A DNA stretch of 64,000 nucleotides from positions 248,001-312,000 of the forward strand of contig NZ_CAKVAM010000004.1 in the NCBI RefSeq assembly GCF_934725225.1. The letters run 5' to 3'. Source of the stretch: an uncultured Treponema sp. (GTDB lineage Bacteria; Spirochaetota; Spirochaetia; Treponematales; Treponemataceae). Made by a program: the position numbers and the translations under genes. Below the pieces are notes generated by a model, which was not told the origin of the DNA, searched no databases, and saw only the letters and a program-made list of their open reading frames with translations. Shown here one piece after another: positions 8,080-15,472 of the stretch (position 1 is the first letter of the stretch; every line of letters begins with the position of its first letter).

Positions 8080-8295
8080 ATGTCTTATGAAACAGTTTTG
8101 GAACAGATAAAGTCCGCCCCGGCGGAATGTCTTGATGAAATTTCCGTTGTAATCGGGAATATTGTTGAGCAGTACAAAAAAAATTATTATTCCGGCAAAG
8201 AAAATTTCGTTTTTGACAGCCTCGTTAAGCACACTGACAGGGCGAATCATGCGGACGAACATATAAGGGAACTTCGCGATAATGACAGATTCTAA
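8080..8295 (+). CDS. Probable antitoxin of the VapC partner
   Basis: 71 aa from ATG 8080, chosen for its GGAGG box 5 nt upstream; a longer frame from 7999 would run through the preceding gene. A TATAAT at 8055-8060 could be its promoter. The protein is acidic and helical without a recognised DNA-binding fold. It overlaps the PIN-domain toxin gene by 14 bp, the arrangement expected for type II toxin-antitoxin modules. The antitoxin family is not identified. Confidence 0.65.
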   Translation: MSYETVLEQIKSAPAECLDEISVVIGNIVEQYKKNYYSGKENFVFDSLVKHTDRANHADEHIRELRDNDRF

Positions 8296-8716
8296 ATTCT
8301 ATCTTGATACAGCACCTTTTATTTATTATCTGGAAAAAAGCGATTTGTATTTTGAAAAAATCCGCCATTTCTTTATGTCCTGCTACAGCAAAAATATTCC
8401 GCTCGTAACTTCCGCCGTGACGGTTGAAGAGTATTGTGTTTATCCGCTTGCTCACGATGACAAAAATTCCGTAACTGCGTTCAATACATTTTTAGACGGA
8501 ATGGGAATTGCCGTAATTCCTGTTGATAAGCAGCTTGCTTTTGAAGCCGCAAAAATTCGCTCAGTATATACAGGATTCAAAGCCTTGGACGCAATTCATT
8601 TGGCGACAACAAAAATTTCTGGCTGCTCAAAATTCATAACCAATGACAAACAGCTTAAACAAATAAAGGACATTGAGGTTTTGACAATGGACAGTATTTC
8701 CGGTTTTTATCTTTAA
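8282..8716 (+). CDS. vapC: PIN-domain ribonuclease toxin, VapC type
   Basis: 144 aa. The four acidic residues of a PIN nuclease are in place: Asp in FYLDTAPFIYY near the N-terminus, Glu in TVEEYC, Asp in KALDAIHLA (~103) and Asp in FITNDKQL (~122). VapC toxins cleave RNA in a Mg-dependent way and are blocked by the co-translated antitoxin, here the overlapping upstream gene. The pair lies between 49-bp direct repeats, pointing to a mobile history. Confidence 0.85.
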   Translation: MTDSKFYLDTAPFIYYLEKSDLYFEKIRHFFMSCYSKNIPLVTSAVTVEEYCVYPLAHDDKNSVTAFNTFLDGMGIAVIPVDKQLAFEAAKIRSVYTGFKALDAIHLATTKISGCSKFITNDKQLKQIKDIEVLTMDSISGFYL

Positions 8717-8724
8717 TGCTGATA

Positions 8725-8773
8725 AAAGTCGCGAAAATCTCGATGAAAAACAAAACGGTTGCGTTTGAAAAAA
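8725..8773 (+). repeat. 49-bp direct repeat, right copy
   Basis: Second copy of 7965-8013. It places the C-terminal codons of the frameshifted small gene directly upstream of the next GNAT gene. Confidence 0.85.
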
Positions 8774-8800
8774 TCGAAGAAATGAAAAGAGGTGAAAAAA

Positions 8801-9343
8801 ATGCTGAAAACACAAAGACTGATATTGCGAAAATGGACAGAATCTGACGCAGAAAGCCTTTTTGAATATGCGAAAAATCCTGAAGTGGGACCGATTGCCG
8901 GCTGGCCTCCTCACAAAAGCATGGAAGAAAGCAAGGGCATAATCAAGAATGTGCTGAACGGAGCGGAATGTTACGCAATCTGCGAAAAGGAAAGCAACAT
9001 CGCAATCGGCTCGGTGGAACTAAAACTGAACGGACACACCGACATGACCGAACGCGACGACGAATGTGAGCTTGGCTACTGGCTCGCACAACCGTTTTGG
9101 GGAAGAGGCTACATGCCCGAAGCCGCCGGAGAACTTTTGCGACGTGCATTTGAGGAACTCGGCATGAAAACCGTCTGGTGCGGATATTACGACGGAAACA
9201 AAAAATCAAAACGCGTACAGGAAAAACTGGGATTCGTCTTTCACCATACCTGCGACGAAGTTTCAGTCCCTCTTTTGAATGAAGTGCGCGTCGGACACAC
9301 AACCGTAATGACAAAAGAGCATTGGGAAGAAATTTGCAAATAA
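8801..9343 (+). CDS. GNAT family acetyltransferase, RimJ/RimL type
   Basis: 180 aa from ATG 8801 behind AGAGGTG; an in-frame GTG at 8792 lies inside that box and is less likely. Layout: LKTQRLILRKWTESDAESLF at the N-terminus, ELGYWLAQPFWGRGYMPEAA acetyl-CoA loop, and the GYYDGNKKSKRVQEKLGF tail. It is a third intact GNAT gene in this cluster. Substrate unknown. Confidence 0.88.
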   Translation: MLKTQRLILRKWTESDAESLFEYAKNPEVGPIAGWPPHKSMEESKGIIKNVLNGAECYAICEKESNIAIGSVELKLNGHTDMTERDDECELGYWLAQPFWGRGYMPEAAGELLRRAFEELGMKTVWCGYYDGNKKSKRVQEKLGFVFHHTCDEVSVPLLNEVRVGHTTVMTKEHWEEICK

Positions 9344-9361
9344 GTTTAAATCTTATTTAGG

Positions 9362-9470
9362 GGAATTGTCGGATCAAGTCCGACAATGATAAGAAAAATA
9401 CAAATCCGACAATGACAACACAGTGGCGAATGCAACAATGACAGAGAAAGAAAGCACGGCAATGACAGGC
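9362..9470. repeat. Palindromic intergenic repeats
   Basis: TTGTCGGATCAAGTCCGACAATGA is a perfect 9-bp stem (TTGTCGGA/TCCGACAA) hairpin, followed by degenerate caatgaca units. It separates the convergent GNAT and nucleotidyltransferase genes and could act as a terminator for either. Confidence 0.6.
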
Positions 9471-9510
9471 TGGTTTCATATCATTCTTGTGCAAGCCGCC
9501 GTAAATTACT

Positions 9511-10365
9511 CTACAACTTTTCTTCCAGAAATTCTTTTGAAAACTTTTCCGCTTCGTCCGGGTACGCGAAGTTTTTTAGTGCGGCGGTTTCTTTGGCGAT
9601 TTTGGCAAAAAGCCTGTGAGTCGATTTCAGCGCGTTTTTCATGTCGTCCTTGTCGTAACGGGCAAAGCAGTTTTTCAGTTCCATGCGGATTTCTTCGTCC
9701 GCCCAGCGGTCAAGGAATCTTCCGTCGTGCCAGACATCAGCGTGATTTTTTGTTGCGGCCTGGACTTCCAGCACTTTGAGCAGAAGATTTTTCAGGTACG
9801 AGTCAAGGCACATTTTGGCAGACCAAAGCTCGCCGCGCAGAAGTTTTTTTGCCGCCCATACCGTGTGAAAGTAAAAGTTGCTCGCAAGGTTCTGAAATTC
9901 ACTTTCGGAAAAATCACTCTTGTGAATTTCCAAAGTGATTTTTTGCTTCAAAAGTTCCGCCGCCCCGATTCTGTCGTGCAGCACGGCATAGCCTCTGTTC
10001 ATCACCCAGCTTGCAGTTCCGTCGTTCACCGCGTTCAAAAACTGCCCGGCCGTAAAAACAATCATATCCACATCAAGATAGCCGTCGAACAGAACTCGCC
10101 GCTCCATTCCGCCGCCAAGAGTCGGTTCAACAAACGAAACTTTCACGTCGCCAAGTTCCGCCGGAAGATTTCCGTAAAGCCAGGATTCCGTGTCGTCTGT
10201 CGCGATTATAAGGTCAAGGTCGGAATACTCGTCCGCCGGAACATCGCTTCTTGTTGACGAGCCGATTGCGACAACCGCCTTTATTTCCGCGCGTTTTTCC
10301 GCAAGCAGAAGAAGCCGCCGTTTGATTTCGTGATATTTGTCTTGTGTGGTTGTGGTGGAGTTCAT
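9511..10365 (-). CDS. ANT(6)-like streptomycin/aminoglycoside nucleotidyltransferase
   Basis: 284 aa from ATG 10365, which has AAGGAAAG upstream; an earlier ATG at 10395 would overlap the preceding gene. The nucleotidyltransferase signature GSSTRSD followed by YSDLDLI (two catalytic Asp) lies at ~35-55, and the rest matches the streptomycin adenylyltransferase (AadE/AadK) family length and helical C-terminal domain. Such enzymes move AMP from ATP onto aminoglycosides. The sequence is not close enough to call true resistance; it may be a housekeeping relative. Confidence 0.8.
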   Translation of the reverse strand: MNSTTTTQDKYHEIKRRLLLLAEKRAEIKAVVAIGSSTRSDVPADEYSDLDLIIATDDTESWLYGNLPAELGDVKVSFVEPTLGGGMERRVLFDGYLDVDMIVFTAGQFLNAVNDGTASWVMNRGYAVLHDRIGAAELLKQKITLEIHKSDFSESEFQNLASNFYFHTVWAAKKLLRGELWSAKMCLDSYLKNLLLKVLEVQAATKNHADVWHDGRFLDRWADEEIRMELKNCFARYDKDDMKNALKSTHRLFAKIAKETAALKNFAYPDEAEKFSKEFLEEKL

Positions 10366-10378
10366 TCTTCTTTCCTTT

Positions 10379-10762
10379 TTATTCCGTGATTTCAATCATA
10401 TTTCCTTCAATTCCGACAATGCAGCTTTCGTAGTAGCCGTCGCCGGTTGTTCTGGGACCGCTTGAAACCTTGTAGCCGTCAGCTTTCAGTTTTTCGGTAA
10501 GAGCGTCAACTGCCTCTTTGCTTCCCACGCTGAAGGCGACATGGGCGTAGCCTGCGCTCAAAGGATTTTTCTCAACGTCCTGAATTTCTGGCCGCGTCAT
10601 AATCTCAAGCCTTGCTCCGCCGTCAAATGTCAGAAAATACGACTTGAAGCCGGATGTTCTGTTGTGATAAAGCTCGCCTGATTTTGCACAAAAATATTTT
10701 TCAAAAAACATCCGTGCGCCTTCCAAATCATTCACATAAAGTGCAACGTGTTCAATTTTCAT
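10379..10762 (-). CDS. VOC (glyoxalase/dioxygenase fold) protein
   Basis: 127 aa with two beta-alpha-beta-beta-beta modules: IEHVALYVNDLEGARMFFEKYF and AHVAFSVGSKEAVDALTEKL, closing with IVGIEGNMIEITE. Candidate metal ligands are His4 in IEHVAL, the Glu of RLEIMT, His in YAHVAF and the terminal Glu. It ends 13 bp upstream of the nucleotidyltransferase start and is probably co-transcribed with it. VOC proteins include glyoxalase I and antibiotic-binding proteins; substrate unknown. Confidence 0.87.
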   Translation of the reverse strand: MKIEHVALYVNDLEGARMFFEKYFCAKSGELYHNRTSGFKSYFLTFDGGARLEIMTRPEIQDVEKNPLSAGYAHVAFSVGSKEAVDALTEKLKADGYKVSSGPRTTGDGYYESCIVGIEGNMIEITE

Positions 10763-10793
10763 AATGCCTCATTTGTGGTTGGTTTTACTTTTT

Positions 10794-11342
10794 TCAGTCG
10801 CAGCAAATCCCCTCGCAGAATTCCTGGATTTCCTCCGTGCGTGCCGCGACATCTTCCTTGTGTTCAACTTTGCAAAGTCCGAGTTTTCCGCTCGCTTCGA
10901 TTTCAAGATGTCCGTAGAAATGCTCGATGCTGCCGATTATTTTTTCGCATTCCGGCATTGACGGTCCGGTTCTAAGCGCGATTGTGTAGCCTTTTTTGCC
11001 GCCTGAGATTTTTACGTGCGGCTCGTGGGTGTTGCACCAGGGAGTGCATCTGTCAATAAAAACCTTGAACTGCCCCGGAATGTCCGCCCAGTACGACGGC
11101 GAAACGGAAACGATTCTGTCCGCCCATTCGTATTCCGCCATCAGTTTTTTTGTGTCGTCCAAAATTGAGCATTCCGCGCGCTCGTGGCATTTCCGGCAGC
11201 CCCGGCACAATTTTATCTCGTAGTCGTCAATGCAAACCGCGCGGACTTCGTTGCCTTTTTTGCAAAAATCACAAACCATCTTCACGATTTGCGCAGTCGC
11301 ACCGTTTTTTACCGGGCTGCAGTTGATTACAAGAATTTTCAT
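10794..11342 (-). CDS. NADPH-dependent FMN reductase / flavodoxin-fold protein
   Basis: 182 aa from ATG 11342 (GGGAGA 7 nt upstream). The FMN phosphate loop is NCSPVKNGATAQIV at residues ~6-20, then CRGCRKCHERAECSILDD, a cysteine cluster typical of the iron-sulphur-flavoprotein-like branch, and VSVSPSYWADIPGQFKVFID. Likely a cytoplasmic flavin-dependent reductase of quinones or similar acceptors. It is 31 bp upstream of the VOC gene. Confidence 0.85.
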   Translation of the reverse strand: MKILVINCSPVKNGATAQIVKMVCDFCKKGNEVRAVCIDDYEIKLCRGCRKCHERAECSILDDTKKLMAEYEWADRIVSVSPSYWADIPGQFKVFIDRCTPWCNTHEPHVKISGGKKGYTIALRTGPSMPECEKIIGSIEHFYGHLEIEASGKLGLCKVEHKEDVAARTEEIQEFCEGICCD

Positions 11343-11427
11343 TTTAATTTCTCCCGAATATTTTCGCATATTAAACTAATTGTGTTAGATTTTGTCAATA
11401 GCGGATTGCCTTTCTTTCAGTTTTTAT

Positions 11428-11590
11428 AAGGGGCTTCCGGCTGCGGCTTCGTTTTACTCCGCCTCCGCCTTCGGGCGTTCCGCACTTCGCTGTCCGCTCT
11501 AAGTCCTCGCTGTGCAAATCGCACGGCTGCGGTCTTTGGCTTCGGTTGTTCAAACAACCTTCGCCAGTGTTCCATGCCCTAAGCTTTAGC
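11428..11590 (-). repeat. Dispersed inverted-repeat element, copy C
   Basis: On the minus strand it reads AGCTTAGGGCATGGAACAC to GTGCGGAACGCCCGAAGG and continues GCGGAGGCGGAGTAAAACGA, matching copy B closely at both ends while the centre differs. Apparent reading frames over this stretch are repeat sequence. Confidence 0.65.
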
Positions 11591-11741
11591 TTAGGACGTG
11601 CGCATAAGCGCACACGTAAAATAACCGAGTTTTGCGACAGCAAAATCTCGCTGCATACCGTCAGGTATGCAAAGCCCTAAGCTTGTCTTTGTCGTGCTTG
11701 ACCCGCGACGTTTGCGAAGCAAACCCGGTTGATAATCTCAG
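11591..11741 (-). repeat. Further repeat copy joined to the intergenic palindrome
   Basis: On the minus strand AAGCTTAGGGC opens a second element with hairpins GCATACCTGACGGTATGC and GTGCGCTTATGCGCAC, ending CCTAAGC next to copy C. At 11690-11741 the GTTTGC-GAAGCAAAC palindrome repeats 866-930 in inverted orientation. No gene is seen in 11343-11748. Confidence 0.55.
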
Positions 11742-11748
11742 TCAAGTT

Positions 11749-12381
11749 CTACATTTTCCTGACCGGATGCCTGATTACAGTTTTTAGTTTGTCCGCGGAG
11801 GTTTTTCTTGGGTCGGAAAGATAGATTTCGTGGTGGAAACGGTTTTCGCCAAAGTCGTTTTCGTAGCCGTTCTGCGCCAGAAATGAATCCATCAGCGCAA
11901 TTGTCGCAGGCTCGTCATCGTAGCTTCCTGTGTGCATGACTTGGACGCAAAGTCCCTCGTCAACCGTAAGATATTCCGCAGCCGAGCAGTCAAGTTTTTT
12001 CTTGCGGCTTGCAGTTTTTACCGCCCAGTCAAAATTTTCCTTCGTGACAAAATCAGGCAGCCTGATGAGCGAAATCCAGTTGAAATTCTCCTTCCGCGAA
12101 TAGTCCACGCCGCGCCTTCCGTCCTGCCACCAGAAGCCTTCAAGCGGAGGCACGACATATTCAAAGAATCCGTCAATTTTGTAGTCGCTCTTGTAGCTCA
12201 TTTTGAGCGTGTAGGCTACAGCGTACAAAACGCCGATTGCCTCCTTGTACGCGCCGCCTTCCTCGTTCGGGTTTCCCTTGCCGCGGACCGCAACATAGTT
12301 CATGCGCGGAACATTTACGATTTCCGGCTTGCCTTTAGGCAGATAAAATTCCTTGTATTCCTTTTTGAAGTCAAAAGCCAT
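11749..12381 (-). CDS. GyrI-like small-molecule-binding domain protein
   Basis: 210 aa, a stand-alone GyrI-like (SOUL/AraC effector-binding fold) protein: NVPRMNYVAVRGKGNPNEE near the N-terminus, EGFWWQDGR in the middle, and a C-terminal MHTGSYDDEPATIALM then HEIYLSDPRKT. No DNA-binding domain is attached. Such proteins bind hydrophobic drugs or hydrolyse cyclopropanoid toxins in some cases; no such activity can be assigned here. It is convergent with nothing and 29 bp downstream of the cytidine deaminase gene. Confidence 0.82.
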   Translation of the reverse strand: MAFDFKKEYKEFYLPKGKPEIVNVPRMNYVAVRGKGNPNEEGGAYKEAIGVLYAVAYTLKMSYKSDYKIDGFFEYVVPPLEGFWWQDGRRGVDYSRKENFNWISLIRLPDFVTKENFDWAVKTASRKKKLDCSAAEYLTVDEGLCVQVMHTGSYDDEPATIALMDSFLAQNGYENDFGENRFHHEIYLSDPRKTSADKLKTVIRHPVRKM

Positions 12382-12410
12382 TTTCCTTGTATTATCTCCT
12401 CGTAAAAAAT

Positions 12411-12833
12411 TTATTCTCCCTCAAACCGGGACTTTCCCCACCAGTCGGGAATCAGTTCCTTCAGGCGGACAGTTTTTCGCGTTTCGTAGTCTACGAGGAT
12501 TTCGATTTCACCGCTATCTTTGTCGAGCTGCATCATGTATTCGCGGCACGCTCCGCACGGTGAACCAACTTTTCCGTCGGGAGTTATGGCGACGAGCTTT
12601 TCAATCTGACTTTCTCCGTTCGTAATCATGTTTGCAATCGCGTTCCGTTCCGCGCACATTCCGAGCGTGCTTGCCGTGTCGATGCAGACGCCGACATAAA
12701 TGTTTCCGCCCTTTGTGAGAATCGCAGCCGCAACTCCTCCGGCCTCGATAAAAGGCGAGACAGTCCGCGCATTCTGAACTTTTTTCGCCGCATTGTAAAG
12801 TTTTTCCCAGATGTCGTTTTTTGTTTCAGTCAT
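12411..12833 (-). CDS. cdd: Cytidine deaminase
   Basis: 140 aa, the length of tetrameric Cdd. Zinc ligands and catalytic Glu are present: Cys60-Ala-Glu62 in MCAERNAIA, and Cys93/Cys96 in SPCGACREYM. It converts cytidine or deoxycytidine to uridine in pyrimidine salvage. Some family members are blasticidin-S deaminases, and the shape of the motifs does not exclude this. It sits with other small enzymes on the minus strand, 36 bp downstream of a flavin reductase gene. Confidence 0.85.
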   Translation of the reverse strand: MTETKNDIWEKLYNAAKKVQNARTVSPFIEAGGVAAAILTKGGNIYVGVCIDTASTLGMCAERNAIANMITNGESQIEKLVAITPDGKVGSPCGACREYMMQLDKDSGEIEILVDYETRKTVRLKELIPDWWGKSRFEGE

Positions 12834-12869
12834 GTTTTGTTCCTTCGTAATTTTTATTTCCGCTGATTT

Positions 12870-13406
12870 TCACATCGAGCTTCCGAGGTTGTAAGCCTCT
12901 TTCAGTCCGTCCGTGTTTTTTACGTCGCCTTTTTCCTTTGCGCCGCGCACAAGAACTGTTCCCGCGTCCTCAAGGCCAAAGAAATTCAGCGCAAGCCGGT
13001 ACTGCGTTTTTACCGCGTCGAACATTTCAGGCAGGCTTGCGGCACCGACCAGAATCAGAGCGAGTTTTTTTATCGGAAACGAATCGCGCATCGGAGTGTG
13101 CAGGCGGTCAATCACGGCTTTAAGCTGCGCACTGATTCCGTAGAAATAAACCGGCGAGGCAATCACGAGGATGTCCGTGTTTTTGAGTTTTTTGTAAATC
13201 TTTGTCATATCGTCGTTCTGGAAGCAGGCGTTTCCCTCTCGTTTAAAGCACGAGTTGCAGCCTATGCACGGATTCACCTTGAAATCCGCCACCGAGACAA
13301 TTTCCACGCTGTTGTTTTTCCGCGCGCCTTCTGCAAATGACTGCGCAAGAAGATTCGTGTTTCCGTCTCTGCGCACGCTTCCGTTCAATACAAGAATTCT
13401 GCTCAT
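12870..13406 (-). CDS. NAD(P)H-dependent FMN reductase / flavodoxin-fold protein
   Basis: 178 aa from ATG 13406 behind GAGAGAGGC; an in-frame GTG at 13421 overlaps that region. The FMN loop is LNGSVRRDGNTNLLAQ, and residues ~50-65 carry NPCIGCNSCFKREGNACFQ, followed by VIASPVYFYGISAQLKAVID. It is the second such reductase here. It lies 11 bp downstream of the TetR gene, so the two probably form an operon under TetR control. Confidence 0.87.
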   Translation of the reverse strand: MSRILVLNGSVRRDGNTNLLAQSFAEGARKNNSVEIVSVADFKVNPCIGCNSCFKREGNACFQNDDMTKIYKKLKNTDILVIASPVYFYGISAQLKAVIDRLHTPMRDSFPIKKLALILVGAASLPEMFDAVKTQYRLALNFFGLEDAGTVLVRGAKEKGDVKNTDGLKEAYNLGSSM

Positions 13407-13417
13407 TTTAGCCTCTC

Positions 13418-14044
13418 TCACTTTTTATTTCCGTAAATCTTAAAAAACTGACGGACGTGCTTTTCAATCAGATCGACAATTTCACCCTCGCGTTTAGGTT
13501 CACGGTCGCAAAGGTTTATCCAAACGGAAATCGGAAGACAAAGTTGAGCCGCCATAATTTCAACGTCGCTTCCGAAAAGTTTTTTCCGGCTGATAAGAAA
13601 TTTCACAAGCCCGGTAAAATATCGCATAACATCCGTGTAATTCTGCTTGGTCTGAAGCTCCTTGAGCGTAGGATTTTGAAACTGCTCGATTGTAAGCATT
13701 TTTCGCGACTTGCTGATTTGCGGATCGTGGACAATGTAGCGGAAATGTTTCAGAATCATCTGGAGAACGTCGTTTTCTGTAATGTTCTGCTTGCCTGCGG
13801 TAAAATCGGGATTGTTCCAGTCCGCCTGAGCAAAAAGCGAATGTTTTTCGTACTGCTCGATTGTCGTCAGCACAAGCGCGTCAAGAATTTCCTGCTTGCC
13901 CACAAAGTGGCTGTAAAGAGAAGGCTTACGGATTCCCACCGCTTCCGCAATCTGCTGCATGGAAGTCGCCTCGTAGCCCTGCACCGAAAACAAATCCAGC
14001 GCCGCCGCCATAATCACCTGCTTTGTGTTACCTTTTTCCGCCAT
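13418..14044 (-). CDS. TetR/AcrR family transcriptional regulator
   Basis: 208 aa. N-terminal HTH at residues ~9-55 (AAALDLFSVQGYEATSMQQI, then GIRKPSLYSHFVGKQEIL) is a textbook TetR DNA-binding domain; the helical C-terminus is the ligand pocket. It likely represses itself and the flavin reductase gene that follows at 11 bp, in response to an electrophile or quinone-like compound, by analogy with TetR-reductase pairs. A consensus promoter lies just upstream. Confidence 0.88.
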   Translation of the reverse strand: MAEKGNTKQVIMAAALDLFSVQGYEATSMQQIAEAVGIRKPSLYSHFVGKQEILDALVLTTIEQYEKHSLFAQADWNNPDFTAGKQNITENDVLQMILKHFRYIVHDPQISKSRKMLTIEQFQNPTLKELQTKQNYTDVMRYFTGLVKFLISRKKLFGSDVEIMAAQLCLPISVWINLCDREPKREGEIVDLIEKHVRQFFKIYGNKK

Positions 14045-14076
14045 CGTGAATTTTCCTGAATAAAAATATCACTGAC

Positions 14077-14106
14077 AATATACCCGACCGACTAATAGGT
14101 TGTCAA
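14077..14106 (-). promoter_or_regulatory. Sigma-70 type promoter of the tetR-reductase operon
   Basis: Minus strand TTGACA (14101-14106), 18-bp spacer, TATATT (14077-14082). The spacer carries an imperfect dyad ACCTATTAGTCGGT, a plausible TetR operator positioned to block RNA polymerase. Confidence 0.65.
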
Positions 14107-14150
14107 ACGGAAATGTTTCATCTTCAATTGATTTCATATTGCATCATCGT

Positions 14151-14361
14151 AACGTTCCGTGAACTGGCGCACTTTTGACGAACGTTATTTTGATTTTCTT
14201 CGGCAACATCTGATTTCCGCCAGCGTTAAAATAACGTTTACCGAATTTGCTTGTTTTCTCCTTGCGTTACCGTAACGTTTGCCGTTCGAGTGTAATTTTT
14301 CAAAACGTTATTTTAACGTTCTTTGTCCGCAAACATTTTCTCCAAACGTCATCGTAACGTT
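14151..14361. repeat. Seven AACGTT palindromes in 211 bp
   Basis: AACGTT occurs at 14151, 14181, 14233, 14274, 14304, 14315 and 14356, often extended to CGTAACGTT or TTTTAACGTT / AACGTTATTTT. GCGTTA variants lie between them. The whole 14107-14443 gap has no gene. Function unknown; a protein-binding array is the simplest idea. Confidence 0.75.
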
Positions 14362-14443
14362 CCAAAAAACTTTATACTTTCAGAAAACATTAATCCCCCG
14401 TATTCCTCTTCCCATGTCCCACTTCCCTCATCCCGCATCCCTC

Positions 14444-15340
14444 TCAAATATATTTCCTCACCGCCTCAATATATTTTGCCGCGTATCTTGAAAGAATCAC
14501 GTTTTTCTTTGTGATTATTCCAATTCTCATTTTCTCGTCCAGTTCTAGCGGCCGCGATATTATATGCTCGCCGTTCAGCTCCTCGTCGATTACGCCTGAG
14601 CTTACTGTAAATCCGTCAAGTCCAATCAGAAGATTAAAGAGAGTCGCTCGGTCCCGCACCATGATTGTTTTTTCGTGGTCAATCGCGGGGTAAGGCTCTT
14701 CCGAAAAATAAAAGGAGCTGTGCTCGCCCTGCTCAAACACGAGATAAGGAAAAGGCGCAAGGTCTTTCAGGGTGATTCGGCTTTTTTTGCAGAGCGGATT
14801 TTTATCGCTTATGAAAACGTGAGGTTCTGCCGTAAAAAGCTCGGAGAATTCAAGCTCGTTTTTCTTAAGAAGTTTTCCGATTATCTCCTCGTTTTTTGAG
14901 TCCGTGTAGAGAATTCCCACTTCACTTTTTAGGCGCGAAACGTCATCGATGATTTCAAAAGTCTGGGTTTCCCGTAGCGTGAAATTGTATTTTTCTCCTT
15001 TGAATTCTTTGATTACGTCAACAAAAGCATTCACCGCGAACGAGTAGTGCTGGCAAGAAACGCTGAAAAACGGATTCGCGCTTCGCTTTCCTGTGAATTT
15101 TTCCTCGAGCAAGTCTGCCTGTTCAAGAACCTGCCGCGCGTAGGACAAAAAAATCTCGCCGTCTTTTGTGATTTCAATTCCCTTGTTTGTTCGCGAGAAG
15201 ATTTTCACGTTCATTTCGTCTTCAAGCTGCCTGATTGAGGCTGTGAGGCTCGGCTGCGAGATAAAGACTTTTTCCGCCGCTTTTGAAATTGTCCTGCACT
15301 CGGCGACTGTAACCGCGTATTTTAGCTGCTGTAGTGTCAT
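14444..15340 (-). CDS. LysR family transcriptional regulator
   Basis: 298 aa, full LysR length. The winged HTH occupies residues 1-60 (MTLQQLKYAVTVAECRTISK, FISQPSLTASIRQLEDEM), followed by a PBP-like effector domain. It is divergent from the methionine-synthase-like gene, 132 bp away, the usual arrangement for a LysR regulator and its target, so control by a sulphur amino acid intermediate is a reasonable inference. Confidence 0.9.
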   Translation of the reverse strand: MTLQQLKYAVTVAECRTISKAAEKVFISQPSLTASIRQLEDEMNVKIFSRTNKGIEITKDGEIFLSYARQVLEQADLLEEKFTGKRSANPFFSVSCQHYSFAVNAFVDVIKEFKGEKYNFTLRETQTFEIIDDVSRLKSEVGILYTDSKNEEIIGKLLKKNELEFSELFTAEPHVFISDKNPLCKKSRITLKDLAPFPYLVFEQGEHSSFYFSEEPYPAIDHEKTIMVRDRATLFNLLIGLDGFTVSSGVIDEELNGEHIISRPLELDEKMRIGIITKKNVILSRYAAKYIEAVRKYI

Positions 15341-15363
15341 TTCGCCTTATTTTAATCTTTCAT

Positions 15364-15380
15364 TATAGTTTAAATCTATA
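15364..15380. promoter_or_regulatory. Candidate LysR box
   Basis: TATAG-N7-CTATA is a perfect dyad that fits the T-N11-A pattern of LysR binding sites. It is 24 bp upstream of the lysR start and about 90 bp upstream of the methyltransferase gene. Confidence 0.5.
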
Positions 15381-15472
15381 TCAAACCGCATAAAATTAGT
15401 ATTTTTCACGATTTCTTTAATCGGCTATATTTTCGTCAAGAAAAACAAAAAACAGAACTTCTGGAGGAATTT

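Noticed and set aside
9616..10257. Plus-strand frame of 213 codons
   Set aside because: Fully antisense to the ANT(6)-like gene, which carries its catalytic motifs.
11395..11643. Minus-strand frame of 82 codons in the repeat region
   Set aside because: Covers dispersed repeat copy C; no ribosome site and no protein family.
866..11741. Reading the short intergenic repeats as a CRISPR array
   Set aside because: Units are dispersed, palindromic and of unequal spacing, with no regular spacers and no cas genes in the window.
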